Made by a program: the position numbers and the translations under genes
Notes under the pieces: generated by a model
The model's input: the letters and a program-made list of their open reading frames with translations, nothing else
Told to the model about the DNA's origin: nothing
Databases searched by the model: none
Shown: one piece after another, positions 48,523 to 60,986 of the stretch
Numbering within the stretch: the stretch's first letter is position 1
Layout of the letters: every line of letters starts with the position of its first letter
NCBI GenBank assembly: GCA_963921795.1
Contig: OY997642.1
Location: 26,008,192-26,072,191 of the forward strand
Length of the DNA: 64,000 bases
Reading direction: 5' to 3'
Source: Nannobrachium achirus
Taxonomy: Eukaryota; Chordata; Actinopteri; Myctophiformes; Myctophidae

Positions 48523-50365
48523 CTGCACATGTGCATCTAATCCGCTGGTCATACATCATTAAACCTTTCATGCACCCTACCAATAGACAAAGGAGGACGC
48601 TCCCACCACAAATGTTTTTAATCAGCCTCACTAGAATCAGTGGCACTATACCAGGTGCTTTACATTTTAACACATCGTCATGCATTTTATGTATATTTGA
48701 TGTGTTGCACAACAGACAAACACTATATATATATCTGACTGTATCAGATTTGATATACGTTTAAGATTTTTAGCTAAAAAGAAGAAGTTCTACAGCCAAG
48801 GCCAGAGCTGACATTCCCAATCCCAGGCCCTGAGGCCCAAAGGTCAGGGCGGCCCCATAGAAAATTGGGCCCACTGAGACCTACTGTTCCAGAGCACCAA
48901 AACAGGTAAAGTTGGAAACTACCTGGGGCCCAGAGCAATATGAAAAGAAGAAACTGACTTCTCCTGGCTGGAGAAGTCTTGTCAATTTATTTGTGGTTTG
49001 CTATGAATTGTTTTTCCAAGTTCCCTTTATTCAGCACCACTACATAAAGTGCTTTTTAGGTTATCATCCAGGGACTTAAAGATGAAAACACAACCAATAT
49101 CAAGTGTGTAATGCTTGTAACCAGTTTAGCATTCACCAGCGTCGGCAGGTTAACTACTCACCGGTTAGCATTCACCAGCGTTAGTTTGACTGAGGTTAGC
49201 CTAATCAAGACAACACACAGGATGGCCTAAAGTCCAGAAAAACAATTAGTCTGTCAAATTCGTGTAGGCAAAACGCCCACAGATATAATAAGAGGATTTA
49301 TTTAATGCTAGTTATATGAGTTGTAGTACTAGCCATACAGCTTTATTAGAAAAGCCAGTCTAACGATGGCCAATTTGCTTTAATATGTCGTTGTGGGTAG
49401 TTAGCAATTTAGGCTATAAGCCCGCCTACTCCGTAAAGTGTAGAAAAGGCGTTTGCGGTGACCGCCCGGTGTGCGTGTGGTAGGCTATCTTAAACTTTTG
49501 AAATCGAGAAATAGCAGTTTGGGACCCCATGGAACTATCTTCTGAGTCCATAGGCCTACATATTTATTCTACATAATGTAGGCCTACTGTATGCTACTGT
49601 ACAGTCAGTTCATCATTGTCTGTGTCAACAATGTGTGCTGTCAGACAAGTCAGTTCAGTTGTCATCACAGCTGCTGCTCTACAGTCGGTAAGTGCACTGT
49701 TGTCGCTCCACACCTGTCAATATGGGGAATTTCAGAAATGAGGCGCTGCGCATGTGACAGTTGCTTGCCACTGATACCCATTGATTCTCATTCATAACCG
49801 TACCTTACCTCTATGTTCATGTTCATTGTATGTTGCCTATCGTCGTGTGACATGTGTGACACATCCAGGTCGCAAGGGAGAACGAACGCGACGACGCAAC
49901 ACGCAAGTTCGTTTATTTAGCAGACAAGATTCATGTAGATGTAGGCTATTAGTCACTCACTCAAACAGGTATGGTTACGCGAGACTATGGTAATTAAATG
50001 TATGAGAATGTATTTCTCACTGTGTAAACTACTGTGTAGGCAGGCTACTAGTACTACTACTATTTGATGTTATTTTGATTGTTGTGATTTATATGGCTGA
50101 CTGCATTACCTGCAATAGCAGAATAAAGCCACTAGATGACGACAACCTGTAATACACTGCTGCTAACAGGCAAAAGTCTCTGCTTTTGGGTAGGCATTTT
50201 GTGGTTCCACAAATAGAAAGCCCATTGTTTTCAGAACCTGTCCTGAGACTGTTGGTTAAAAAATAAAACAAATATTTATTTTTATAAATATTATTTACAA
50301 TTAGGCCTATTTACATGCCACCAGGGTCAAAGCTATTTCAAGTGTAAAATGTTTCATATTTCCAT
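48519..50365. other. intergenic, no gene
   Basis: No supported exon. A short block near 49128-49195 repeats TTAGCATTCACCAGCG(T) motifs also seen at 29730-29840, so both are copies of one unnamed repeat. Confidence 0.45.
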
Positions 50366-50585
50366 ATAGCTGAGTGGTTAGTGACTAGTGAGCCCACCTG
50401 ATAAGCCAGAGGCCCTGGTTGTCCCAGGTTCAATTCCAGGCTAGCAATGTGTCCCTGAGCAAGACTCTTAACCTCTAATTGCTCCCGAGCGAATAGTCTC
50501 TGCTCCTAGTAGTTATAGGATGGGTAAATGCAGAGGACGAATTTCACGCATTTACATACAGTATATTACTTTACTTACTTATGCC
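50366..50585 (+). mobile_element. tRNA-derived SINE
   Basis: A-box-like TAGCTGAGTGGTTAGTGAC and B-box-like GGTTCAATTCC are about 50 nt apart. They are followed by the TGTCCCTGAGCAAGACTCTT body common in fish SINEs. No clear target duplication was found. Confidence 0.6.
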
Positions 50586-50771
50586 TATCGCTAGCATTGG
50601 CGGTTGATACAGTCTGCCAGAGTTCTCTATCCTGGGCCTTCTTTTCCAACATACAGTACAGTGACAAAAAACATCCCAAGGAGTTTGGACTATTCTATTC
50701 TACTCACCCGACCCTGGGGTGCCACACCACAGTAACGCATGTGAATGTGTTTGGAATCAAGCATTCTAGCA

Positions 50772-52240
50772 CAGTGGTTCCCAAACCTTTTAGCTCGAGA
50801 CCCAAAAGAGAAATTTGATGCCTCCCCGGTCACCCAAACTAGTGAAAATAGCAGATCTACAAGCTCACAATTCCATGCAACGAGTTGTGAGCTTGTAGAT
50901 CGGCTATTTTAAGTTATTTCTTCTAATTTATGGATTTTCTTAGATTTCACTTTAGCCAAAAAAGTGTTAGCCAAAGAAATTGCACGTACCAATCAAAAGC
51001 TGTTCTGTCCATGACGTCACGTATTAGCCAAAAACACTGACCAATCAAAATCTCGTGAAATATAATGTCAACCAATCATCAAGGACGATGATACACGAAA
51101 GAAGAAGAAGCTTTGTTGTAGCCAAAAAATAGCACGGAGCAATAAAAAAAATAAAGTTCTGTCCATGGCATCATGTGTTGGCCAAAACATTAGCACGGAC
51201 CATCCACAACGTCAAAGTGTTAGCCAAAAAATGCTCTGGGCTTTTCCTGAACTTCAAACCGCTGCCAGCCGAACACTAACCTGACTCCGTCAGATGGTGG
51301 CATATTGAGTTCCTAATACAGCCTCCATCTGGAACCGTTCAGGACCAACCGCTGAAGAAGGCCGTCCCTTTTTCCAAGCTATTTGGCAGGTGATTGGACT
51401 CACTCATATTGACATGTCCTGCATGACGTATAGTAGCTGCGCCTGCAGGAAATTAAACACTAAACACAAGCCTCTTTTCAAATTCACATCACGTTGCGGT
51501 CTCCCGATGGGGATCGAGGCAGGGCGCGGGGGACTGCGACGTGAAGTGCGAAAAAAGAGGCTCGCAGCAGCTCATGATAGCGGCAAAGATGAATAGTGAA
51601 AGAACTACAGTACAGTGCAAGTGCAACAGGCGCTTCTTGATTGCATCACATCCGGTCTCACTCAGATCCCGCCCGTAGCTGCCCTTGATTGGTTTGATTG
51701 GCGCTGTTTGGTGTATCACCAATCTCTGGGCGTTTCCAGATGGAGACTGTATTAGAAACGTAATATGCCACCTACGAACGGCAAAGTCAGAGGGAAAGAC
51801 TTTGCCTGAACTTCAAACTTCAAAACTTCAAATTGTGGTCACTGTCTCATGTCCCAGGCGCCACCCAGCCGACCCCGACCCAAAACCCAGGCAAAGTCTG
51901 AGGGCCAAGTCTGACCATACCATAACCCCATATCTTGGACAATTCATGTTAGCCAAAAAAATAGAAGCTTCTTCATTTTCCTGGCACTCTTGCAGTCACT
52001 GGAATTAGCCAAGAAGTACACAAAAAGTACAGAACAGACAAAACAGCCTATATGAGGAGATATGCATGTGTGTCGTGTTTGCGCCGCTCACTTCACATGG
52101 GTTTACTTTAAAAAAGATTTACTATGAAATTATTGTAGAATTATTTTTGATTTTTTTTAATTCGAGAAAATGTAGGAAACTTTACTTGTGACCCATAAAA
52201 AATGTCTTTGAGACCCCAAAACAGGTCCCGACCCATTGTT
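50772..52240. mobile_element. hAT-type element, 1.47 kb, perfect 8-bp TSD, with nested insertion
   Basis: It starts CAGTGGTTCCCAAACC and ends ...GGTCCCGACCCATTGTT, with TTCTAGCA on both flanks (50764-50771, 52241-52248). It has a hairpin at 50842-50910, many GCCAAAAA repeats, and an internal inverted repeat (about 51285-51335 against 51735-51790, AGATGG...TATTA.. blocks) that suggests a second element nested inside. No transposase ORF was recognised. Confidence 0.78.
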
Positions 52241-52294
52241 TTCTAGCACATCTCGTACTGCGTTTCACCCACAGTTCTTTGATTCTGCAGGACA

Positions 52295-52299
52295 GCAGC

Positions 52300-52331
<32 letters not shown>

Positions 52332-52333
52332 GT
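52295..52333. repeat. (CAGA)n microsatellite
   Basis: About eight CAGA units after two CAG units. Confidence 0.9.
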
Positions 52334-52576
52334 ACGCTGCTCCCGGTGGTGGAGGAGAGGATGGGATGATTGTTGTCTTAAACAGCTGATTGGATGGATC
52401 CACCCTTCCTTCACTGCTGCTGCAGGCCAGGGAGCCCAGGCTCTCTCTCTCTCTCCCCCTCCTGGCTATTTATGGCAGATGCCCCCTCTATCAAGGCTCC
52501 TCGCTTCAGCCCATACATGGTTGCTACTGGATGAGGTTACCACGCCGGTTTTGGCCTGTGCTCTCCCGACTCAACT

Positions 52577-52583
52577 CCATGGA

Positions 52584-52633
<50 letters not shown>
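52577..52633. repeat. (CT)n microsatellite
   Basis: About 28 perfect CT units. Confidence 0.95.
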
Positions 52634-52635
<2 letters not shown>

Positions 52636-52986
52636 TGTCAGGCTGAGCTGTCATGCCAGCCTCCACCCGTCCCCGCCGTTGTTGGCCGTAGGATGGACAT
52701 TTTGGAATGTCCCCTGGCGGGGGCAGAGCTACACAGAGGGGAGGAGGAGGACTCCCTTAGACCCCGGTCCCGCAAATAGTTTGAAGAAGCACCTGAAGTT
52801 GTTACCACTCCTCCTCCTCCTCCTCCTCCTGTGTTGGGGTGTTTTGTTCTCCACCTCGCTCTGCCAGCTCTCCCTCCTCTCTCCCCCTCACTCCCTCCCT
52901 TCCCTCACCCCTTCCTGGTCTCTCTCTCTCTCCTTGCCATTCTTTCTCTCCCCTCTCCTTTCTTTTCTGTGCGTTCCTGTGTCTAG

Positions 52987-53330
52987 GACTGATTTATTTG
53001 GCCCCGGTGCTGCTGCTGCACAGCAGACCTTGTGGGAAAGCACCACACCACAGGCTATATTCATCAGCGGCTGAAGTTGGATCGGGTTGTTGGCAGCGGA
53101 TGGTTCTGGAGCCACGGTTACAGGTTGACCTTCTCACACCTGCATCTCCAGACTCCTCAGCACACACTGTCTTCCTGGAGAGAGAGAAAGAAAACACACA
53201 CAACTAAGAAAAAACTAAACTAAACTAAGAACTGGGAACTTTTCATTGCTGTCTGGATAAATGGACTTCACTTATATCCTGTTGCTGCCTCACCTGTTGA
53301 GTGTCCGTGCTTGAATTGGAATTAGACAAA
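52987..53330 (+). other. candidate 5' UTR exon of a downstream gene
   Basis: A pyrimidine-rich stretch ends TTCCTGTGTCTAG at 52986, a good acceptor, and a consensus donor AAA|GTAAGT starts at 53331. The 344 nt between hold no long ORF. A 17-codon ORF beginning at ATG 53261 (MDFTYILLLPHLLSVRA) ends just before the donor and could be an upstream ORF. As I recall, SVIL follows JCAD in the same orientation in human, so an svil leader exon is one possibility; the sequence itself does not identify it. Confidence 0.3.
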
Positions 53331-54272
53331 GTAAGTATCAATCTTGTTTTTCCATCTGATTTCAGGTTTGGTTTCACTGAACATAGTAGGTCTTGGTAAT
53401 GTGGAGACATTTTGTCATGAGCAACAGGGCATATGATATTGGCAAGTCCTTCATAAGAACTTAAGAAACTAAGAATAATTGTCACAGTGCTGATTGTATT
53501 CCTCATATAGTGTTGTATACGGTTGTCAGCTATATGCTCTTCGGACTGGAAAGGAAAGGTGAAAGATTTGTGCACCCTTAGGCCTACTGAAGGCTGATTT
53601 AAATACCTCTGCATTGTCAGTGTCACACCGCCTGGATGGAACTCCACATGTCATTAAGGGTAGTATTATTTTCGTAGCTGTCTGCCCTGAGTTTCTTTTA
53701 GAGGGTTCCTTCTAGACTTGTTTTACTGGTGACAGACTGAAAGGCTTAGCACGCATTTGGATTGTGTGGTAATCATAATCCAAAACATTTGTAATTCCCA
53801 AGTGCACGAAATTGACAGTAATTTGACATGGCATTTGCACAACTGTCTGACAACCGAGTTAACTGATAATACCCGCCGAACGAACACAAGACGTTTTGTC
53901 TCGCCATCCTAAAAGCTGCTCTTTCATCCGATGGGGATTTTGCAACGTGAATGATGGAGGGTGTACAGACAGGCGGTGAAACCAGTTGAGCCAAACCGGT
54001 CACACCTCCCTCCGTCCGTTTGACACGCTGCTCTGTCTCATGTGACCACATGGGGATTGGTTTTCCTCCTGCCAGAATGATATGGCTGTGGGGCTTGTCG
54101 TGTCCGTCCGCATGAGAGATATCTGGTATGCTTTTGGCTAAAGGGCTGGTTCTGTCAGCAGCCATGCAGGTGTTATTTCTCTGAGGTTTTGTTTTTATCC
54201 ACGAGTTTCCAACACCCCATAGTGCATTGCGCAGACGCTGTACCGAGCTTCCGGCTCCGCAGCCGAGTGTGA

Positions 54273-54330
54273 TTTACAAGCTCACAACGAGTTGCATCTG
54301 CGACGCGATGTGAGCTTGTATGTCTGCTGT
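54273..54330. repeat. shared hairpin cassette copy
   Basis: TTTACAAGCTCACAACGAG and GCGATGTGAGCTTGTATGTC with an intervening TTGCATCTGCGAC loop; the outer AAATAGC part is lost on the left. Confidence 0.6.
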
Positions 54331-54427
54331 TAAACCGGAAGTGTGGTCCAAACAGGTCCAAATAATCTCCAGTAAACTCCAGCGGAAACAGGTGGATAGT
54401 GTTGTGTACGGCGTGACGTGTGCGAGT

Positions 54428-54430
54428 ACG

Positions 54431-54492
<62 letters not shown>
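54428..54492. repeat. (TG)n microsatellite
   Basis: About 30 GT units with one CG near the start. Confidence 0.95.
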
Positions 54493-54495
<3 letters not shown>

Positions 54496-54790
54496 GCCCG
54501 TGCACACATAGACATCAAAGGGGGCTTGAGCCCCTTCCCTTTTATCTGTCTGTATAAAGTGTCCTCTCCAGACCATGAATGCTGTTTTTATAGCGAAAGA
54601 AATACAAATGCCCTCTTTCCATGCCATACCTGAAGGCAGGATTCAAAAGAATTGCCTTGTCCAAACTCTCCTGAACTTGAATGCAGCATCTTATGTTGAA
54701 GGAATTGCCCTCTCTGTGTAGAAATCCATGATGTTTTGCCACATCTCCAGTATTGACTTGATTATCCTTAGTTCAGTGTGGTATCACGCA

Positions 54791-54823
54791 CCGAAATTGT
54801 GAGCTTGGAGGTCTGCTATTTTC
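54791..54823. repeat. shared hairpin cassette, right arm only
   Basis: CCGAAATTGTGAGCTTGGAG then GTCTGCTATTTTCGATATT; the left arm is nearly gone. Confidence 0.45.
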
Positions 54824-54889
54824 GATATTTCCACCAAAAGGTCCTTTTAGAAATTTCAGCCCCTGCCTCTCTAACATTCTCTGCACGTC

Positions 54890-55009
<120 letters not shown>

Positions 55010-55403
55010 GGCGGGAGGGGGGGGGTTGGCCTCTTGCTGCGGCTGTTTAGTGCCCTGCAGCACCTGTTATCTCCGTCAACATAAACAGACAGGTTTACTG
55101 GCCCTATGCTTGACCCAGTGCTGCGGGACTCTCCCAGCGACCGTCTAAAATATAACCAGACACGCATCACAAAGCGCAAACATTTAATTTGCCAAGTACG
55201 CGGTAAATATAATGTTATGCTGCATGCAGACGCATCGATAACTGGGCGCGCTAAATAATGCACAATACTGTATGTGTCAATGTGTGTACATAGAGTTTCA
55301 CTTTGCTTTCATTCAACATGTTGTGTATGGCAGTGGTTCCCAACCGTAATGTCTATCAGTGTTTATTTAGGCTATCCGTTTGTAAGTGTAATCAAATATA
55401 CCC

Positions 55404-55840
55404 TTAAAGAGGTGGTGCCATGATTCCCCCCCCCCCCCCCCCCCCCCTCTAAATGATGATTATGATTATACTAGGAGGAAGATTTTTTCCAAAAAAGTAT
55501 ACAGAAAGAGTTAAAATTGGGTTTGTATGTGGCCACACCCCCAGTTTATTAAGTATGCAAGGATGCTTTCGTGGGTGGTGACCCAGCTGATATAGCCACA
55601 CCCCACAGTGTTGGGTGAATGGTAATTGGGGAGGAGTTGATAGTGTGACATACTTAGTATCTGTGTTTTTTAACGGACACTTTTGGCCACAAGGTGGCAG
55701 CCTCCAAGAGAAAACAAACAAATACTAAGAGAATACATCATTTCTCAAAATAACCACACAGGGGGTCTAATGAAGTACTTTCAACCTCCTAGACACATGA
55801 AAAACAGAAAAAGTACAAAACTATGGCACCACCTCTTTAA
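55404..55840. mobile_element. TTAA-flanked MITE (AGAGGTGGTGCCATG ends)
   Basis: TTAA at 55404-55407 and 55837-55840 bracket inverted ends AGAGGTGGTGCCATG and TATGGCACCACCTCT. It contains a C run near 55427-55447 and interior blocks shared with 28140-28668, such as AACAGAAAAAGTACAAAAC. Confidence 0.75.
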
Positions 55841-56436
55841 GCTTTCAAATGGGTCAACAAGTTGGACCATTTTAAAATAAAAAAAAATACTACATTCAAG
55901 GTTATCGTTATTGGCCAGAAACTTCCCAAATCTGTGCATCCCTACTTAAACTGTATTTCTACGTACATTCCTAGAGCTGAATGAGCAGTCGGGTGTGTTG
56001 GCTTGTTAATTAGACTCGTCCTTGGCTATCATCTCCTTCCTCTCATTTTACTCTTTCCATTTAAAGCAGTACCTTCCGGGGTGGGTGATGTGCGAGCGGT
56101 TGCGCACATGCCAACCTTTCACCTTTTGCCCTGTCCGCCCCCGCTTAAGACACCCAAATGAACCCTCGTCCATCGAGGCTTAATGGAATGTGATGTGACG
56201 CATCGCTGTCCACAAGAAGCGTCATGGCGTTCGGATCCCTCGCTGCCCCTTCTGCTCCTGCACTGGCTTTCGCCACACGCACAGCTGTTGAGTGTGATCT
56301 CATCCCGCCAGTTAACCCTGGAGCTTTGTACTCGCCACTCAGCACATCGCTGATTGTCCTCCCGCTGCCCACTGTTCCAGTCAGCGGGCAGCCTGTCGGG
56401 ACAGACAGCCTCTCAGCGGGCTTCTGTGCACAGCAG

Positions 56437-56909
56437 CAGGGGTGTCGCACCAAGTTCTGGGCCCTGGGTACAAGGATTCACTGCGAGCATTGAGTGCCGC
56501 GCTGCGAGCTTGTAGATCTGCTATTTATTTTTGTATTTATTTTTTAATGTGTGTAAGTCTTTGGATATTTCAAAACCTTCTAAGGTTGTTTCCATGTCAG
56601 TGGTGCTCAAACCTTTTCATGTGAAGGACCCCCAAAATGATATGTTTTTGGCCACGGACCCCCATCTAAAAATATATAGTTCCCCAGCAGCAAAATTTGA
56701 GTTACAAATGTTGTGAAAAACACCTTATTTTCAAAGAATTGTACACATTTTCACGACTTTAAAAAAATAACAGATCTACAAGCTCGCAGTGCCGCGCTGT
56801 GAGCTTGTAGATCTGCTATTTTTCAATAGCTAAAGTATAAAATAATTAAGGCCCCTTCACATTGGGCCCTAGTAACTCAGTCCCACTTTCCCCCCTTGTG
56901 ACACCCCTG
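56437..56909. mobile_element. hAT-type composite MITE, second copy, perfect 8-bp TSD
   Basis: The ends are CAGGGGTGTCGCAC and TGTGACACCCCTG, with the target duplication CACAGCAG at 56429-56436 and 56910-56917. The internal order is the reverse of 6145-6685, including the CAGTGGTGCTC motif and hairpins at 56490-56525 (one arm) and 56764-56825. It lacks the long G run, which shows the run is specific to the other copy. Confidence 0.9.
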
Positions 56910-57040
56910 CACAGCAGCAGGCAGAGCGAGCGCTGCTGGACTGCCTGTATAGCAGCCAACCCTCCCTCAGGATAAATGGATGGATTATGTGGTCATTGCA
57001 TTGAGTTTTTGTTTAGGTCAGTTTTTCTGTCAGTGTAATG

Positions 57041-57659
57041 CAGTGGTTCTCAACCTTTTCAGGCTGCAACCCCCAAAATAATCATATTTTAACTGGGGAC
57101 CCCCCACCCTGACGGGCACTAAGAGTTGAGGCATTACATTTTGTAGAACCAGTGGTGTGTTCTAGACTTTTTTTGAGGGCATACTATAATCTATGATCCG
57201 TGGCTATTCGTGTGGCCAGGGCAGACGCCAGTGCATAATGCCTATCAAATACGCTACTTTGAAAGGTTCACGAGGGCAGACGCTATTCATATCTGTATTT
57301 CCGACAGCAGACGCTGCATACGTGCGTTACAGGTAGAGTAACACAGTACTGTGTGTAACACAGTTCTATTGTGAAAATAGCAGATCTACATGCTCACAAC
57401 GCCTTGCAATGTAGATCGTGTATTTTCACAATTTCTGCCTCTAATATTTGAAATTCTGGCCAATGTTTAATTTGTCATTTTAGAAGTATTAAAAAGTCCT
57501 TAAATTGTTCAGATACCCTCTATACACTTAAACTTTATGTTGGTTTGTTTACTGTTGATTGGGAAAACAATGTTGCACATTAAGTTAATCATCTGGGGAC
57601 CCCCCCAAATAATTTGGGGACCCCCCTGGGGGTCCCGAAACACAGGTTGAGAACTATTG
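57041..57659. mobile_element. hAT-type MITE, same family as 3274-3677, with internal insertion
   Basis: It is the reverse orientation of 3274-3677, from CAGTGGTTCTCAACCTTTTC to ...CACAGGTTGAGAACTATTG. About 220 bp (roughly 57130-57350) are extra relative to the other copy. A hairpin with arms extended by GTGAAAATAG/CTATTTTCAC type bases lies at 57371-57431. Flanks GTGTAATG and GTGGTAAT are similar but not identical, so the duplication has decayed. Confidence 0.75.
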
Positions 57660-58008
57660 GTGGTAATACATGGGTTCATGAGAGTTTTGTCATTGACAAG
57701 AGACAGCAACACAGGATGAACTCCATATTACATTGAAACCCCACAGCATGTATCCCAGCCTGTACAGTATATCAGGAGACGACGTGTAATCACACCCACG
57801 ATGGAGGGTTGTGTTTTTACCCCATCTGTCCGTCTGTTTGTCTGCCTGGATTCCATCGGTACGCCACCAGAGTTACAGATCTAGTAAGGGTCCATTTGGA
57901 AACCCCTCAAGGAACCCCTGGACCCCACATTCAGAACCACTGGCTCTATATCCAACACTTCCACTGAAAGCACCATCACACCAAAACACGGCATAATGCA
58001 GATTACAG

Positions 58009-58420
58009 CACGGGTGTTCAACATGGGGTCTGGGACCCCTAGGGTGTCCTCAGAAGTACTTCAGGGGGTCCTCCAAATCTTCCAATCCCTTTTATATTAA
58101 CAACTTGAACCCTAGTGTCCATATTCTGAGAACTGTAGCCAAAAATAGCAGATCGGATATTTTCGGCAAAGAGGTTTCGTGTAGAGGGACAAAAGAGCAG
58201 ACTAAGTACAGAGTAAAAGGTCAAGTTTATTAGGTAATGACAGTTCAAGTGGTTAACTATCTGAAAACACAAATTGACATGAATCCAAAATAAACTGATG
58301 ATTGTGCTGTCAAAAGATGAAACTATATGGAATCTATGAACAGGTTGTTGGGGGTCCCTGCTCCGTCTCTCTCTCAACTAAGGTGTCCTTTCCTTGGCCT
58401 GAAAACGTTGAAGACCCCTG
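58009..58420. mobile_element. hAT-type MITE with perfect 8-bp TSD (GATTACAG)
   Basis: The ends are CACGGGTGTTCAACATGGGGTC and ...GTTGAAGACCCCTG, with GATTACAG at 58001-58008 and 58421-58428. A remnant hairpin with most of its loop deleted lies at 58141-58170. A related block (ACAACTTGGACCCTAGCATCC) also occurs near 47042-47065. Confidence 0.85.
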
Positions 58421-58540
58421 GATTACAGAGCTGTTCCAAGGTGATGTAGATTTGGAGCAGGACAGGACATTACCTCTTCAGCGCACAGCCTCTAGTATGA
58501 ACCTCTGCCCGCCTCCCCTTCACATGTTCGCTACAGCACT

Positions 58541-58541
<1 letters not shown>

Positions 58542-58601
<60 letters not shown>

Positions 58602-58612
58602 TCGCTCTCCCT
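58542..58612. repeat. (CT)n microsatellite
   Basis: CT array with CCCTCG interruptions at the right end. Confidence 0.95.
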
Positions 58613-58767
58613 CTCGGCCGATGATTTGCAGAGCTTCCTAAGTGCCTCTATGGGATTCTGCGCTCATCGATACCCATATAAGAGCAGAGCCGTGCAGTTT
58701 TCTGCGTGCTCGGACGTCAGGGAGAGAGTTGATGCAAGGCAGAGGAGAGGAACGCAGACCTGGAGCC

Positions 58768-58898
<131 letters not shown>

Positions 58899-59266
58899 GG
58901 AGGGGGGGGCAGAGTAAACGTTTTAGGCGAAGCAGTCACTTCAGGCTTTTAACTGTCTGTGTGTTTGGGTGTTTTCAATGGATTTATATTAGTTTGTTTC
59001 TCCCCATCTGTTTGCCTGTGTGCATGCGTGCGTGTGTGTGTGTGTGTTAATGTGCACACACACACACACGCAAATGTACAGTAGGTGGGAGAGTGTGCTT
59101 GTATGGATTTGTATTTTGCAAGAGTGCGTGCGTGCGTGCGTGTGTGCGTGCGTGTGTGTGTGCGTGTGTTCGCGCGCGAATATGTACATGTTTGTGCAGT
59201 TTAAACTAAACACAGGGAAGTGGAGCTGAACTGAGTGGGTATTCTCCTAATAAAGGCACGCTAGAG

Positions 59267-60324
59267 CAGTGGTTCTCAAAGTGGGGTCCTTGGGAGAGGG
59301 GGGTTCCTGGGGGTCCCCAGCAAAAGTAGTTAATATAGCCTCACAATCATTTTAACCACTTTATCCATTGATCGGCTATTCAAAAATATCAGATCTACAA
59401 GCTCACAGTGCATCACTTCGTGCCACGCTGCGAGCTAGTACATCTGCCTATTTTTTTATTTGTTTCGAAAAAAAAATGTTTGGAAGACTTTGAATAATTT
59501 GGATCATCTTAACATAAATCCTCTCTTCTGTGCATCGTATTTATTTTAATAACTAAACTTTCCAAAATATATCCTAGTGTCGCAGACTCATGTAATAGAT
59601 GTCATATGTCACCAGCAAATATGACACACATGTTCTGGTCATGTCCTTGCTTTCAAGGCTATTGGTTAAACATTTTTAAACACCTTGCGGAAATCTTGGA
59701 ACGTGGAGCTTTCACTGTGTGCAGATATGGCGCTGTTTGGAGTCTCAGTAAACCATCAACTTATAGGGAGGGGAATAAAGGGGAGTCTTGCATTTGCAGC
59801 TCTTCTAGCAAGAAGAAGGATTTTATTGGAGTGGAAATCAACCGTGGCCCCTAAATCATCTGTATGGCTTAAAGACCGCATGCAAGACTAAATGCAAGAC
59901 TATAATTTAACCTGAGGGGGTCACCAGGAAAATTTGATCGGGTGTGGGGCCCTATGATTGAACATATAAATGAATTAAAGATGTTACAGCTGCCAGCCCC
60001 GACACAGTGATAAGCTAATCTAAGTTCAATTTATGTATTTGTGTGTGTTCTTGTTATCCCTTCTGGAGTGCCAGGAGGGATAACAAGGGAAAACAGGAGG
60101 GAAAAGATAACCACCATATTCTGGAAGTTTTAAATGTGTGTTGGTATGTATGTTGGATATTGTGTGTTGTGCGCAAAGGGGAAAAAAACTTGACTTCTTA
60201 GGAAATCTACCTATGTCTGCTCAACAAAAATTAATAAAGAAACGTATTAAATAAATCCTCTCTTCTGGGGGTCCCTGGCAAAACCTTTTTACATGGGGGA
60301 TGACAATTTGAGAACCACGTACTG
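59267..60324. mobile_element. hAT-type MITE interrupted by a LINE insertion
   Basis: It starts CAGTGGTTCTCAAAGTGGGG and ends ...AATTTGAGAACCACGTACTG. Flanks CGCTAGAG and CACCAGAG match at 6 of 8 bases. A hairpin copy is at 59383-59455. The element is split by a 720-bp LINE fragment (59531-60250). Confidence 0.7.
59531..60250 (+). mobile_element. 5'-truncated LINE (L1/Tx1-like 3' end) with 17-bp TSD
   Basis: It is bounded by perfect direct repeats ATAAATCCTCTCTTCTG (59514-59530, 60251-60267), the mark of target-primed reverse transcription. The 5' part encodes an ORF2 C-terminal remnant, CRHMSPANMTHMFWSCPCF...FW type (Cys-rich, 'THMFWSCP'), then a 3' UTR ending AATTAATAAAGAAACG. It is clearly 5'-truncated and frame-broken. 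Confidence 0.82.
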
Positions 60325-60490
60325 CACCAGAGAGATAAATGGAGAACAGGACAGGGCAAGGTCTCCAGCCTGTGTGACACCGAAGCATCGGGAACCTAGT
60401 GATGGTGTAGACAAGCGTCTCCTTACAAAGTAAAATCTGGAGTGTTTATTTAACTCTAAAAGTGAAAAGACAGACCCAGCTGTAAGGGTG

Positions 60491-60611
60491 TGTTGCCTAG
60501 AACTGGAGGATTGATTTTGGGGTTTGAATTGTAAAGTACAATGTGTGATGTCATCAAGTTGTACTTTACAATACAAACCCCAAAATCAATCCTCCAGTTC
60601 TAGGCAACACA
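60491..60611. repeat. foldback repeat with about 55-bp arms
   Basis: GTGTTGCCTAGAACTGGAGG ... and its complement ending CTAGGCAACAC; the centre is ATGTGTGATGTCATCAAG. Confidence 0.85.
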
Positions 60612-60658
60612 GAAGGGGGGGAACTTTTTTTCTATTTCCACACAACTCCTCTAAGGTA

Positions 60659-60745
60659 TATTAATGACACAGTTCAATATTGAAAATGGGTGGTCTTCCC
60701 CTTTAATGACACAGTTCAATATTGAAAATGGGTGGTCTTCCCCTT
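60659..60745. repeat. 43-bp tandem duplication
   Basis: Two adjacent identical copies of a TTAATGACACAGTTCAATAT... unit ending CTTCCCCTTT. Confidence 0.9.
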
Positions 60746-60942
60746 TCATCAATTAAAGGGTTTTGAGTGTGGTTTTAAACGTGGTGAGGGTGGGGGCAGC
60801 TTTGTTGGGAGCTGGGAGTGAGTTCCATAAGGAGGGGGTGGCCACCGAGAAGGTCCCGTCACCCCAGGTTCGTTTCCTATGTCTTGGGGATGTCGAGGAG
60901 GTTGGCATCATGGCGCTGGTTGGCATCATGGCGCCTGGTTGG

Positions 60943-60986
60943 CACCAGGCCCCCGGCTACCTCAGAGAGGTAGCCGGGGGCCTGGT
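60943..60986. repeat. perfect GC-rich palindrome
   Basis: ACCAGGCCCCCGGCTACCTC, then its complement after an AGA loop; preceded by a direct GGTTGGCATCATGGCGC duplication. Confidence 0.85.

Noticed and set aside
50366-50440. Functional tRNA gene
   Set aside because: A- and B-box-like sequences are present, but no cloverleaf can be drawn and a SINE body follows, so it is a SINE head.
52390-53223. Overlapping Ser/Leu-rich ORFs around the (CT)n tract
   Set aside because: Pyrimidine-rich low-complexity translation; the region is better explained as untranslated leader or intergenic sequence.
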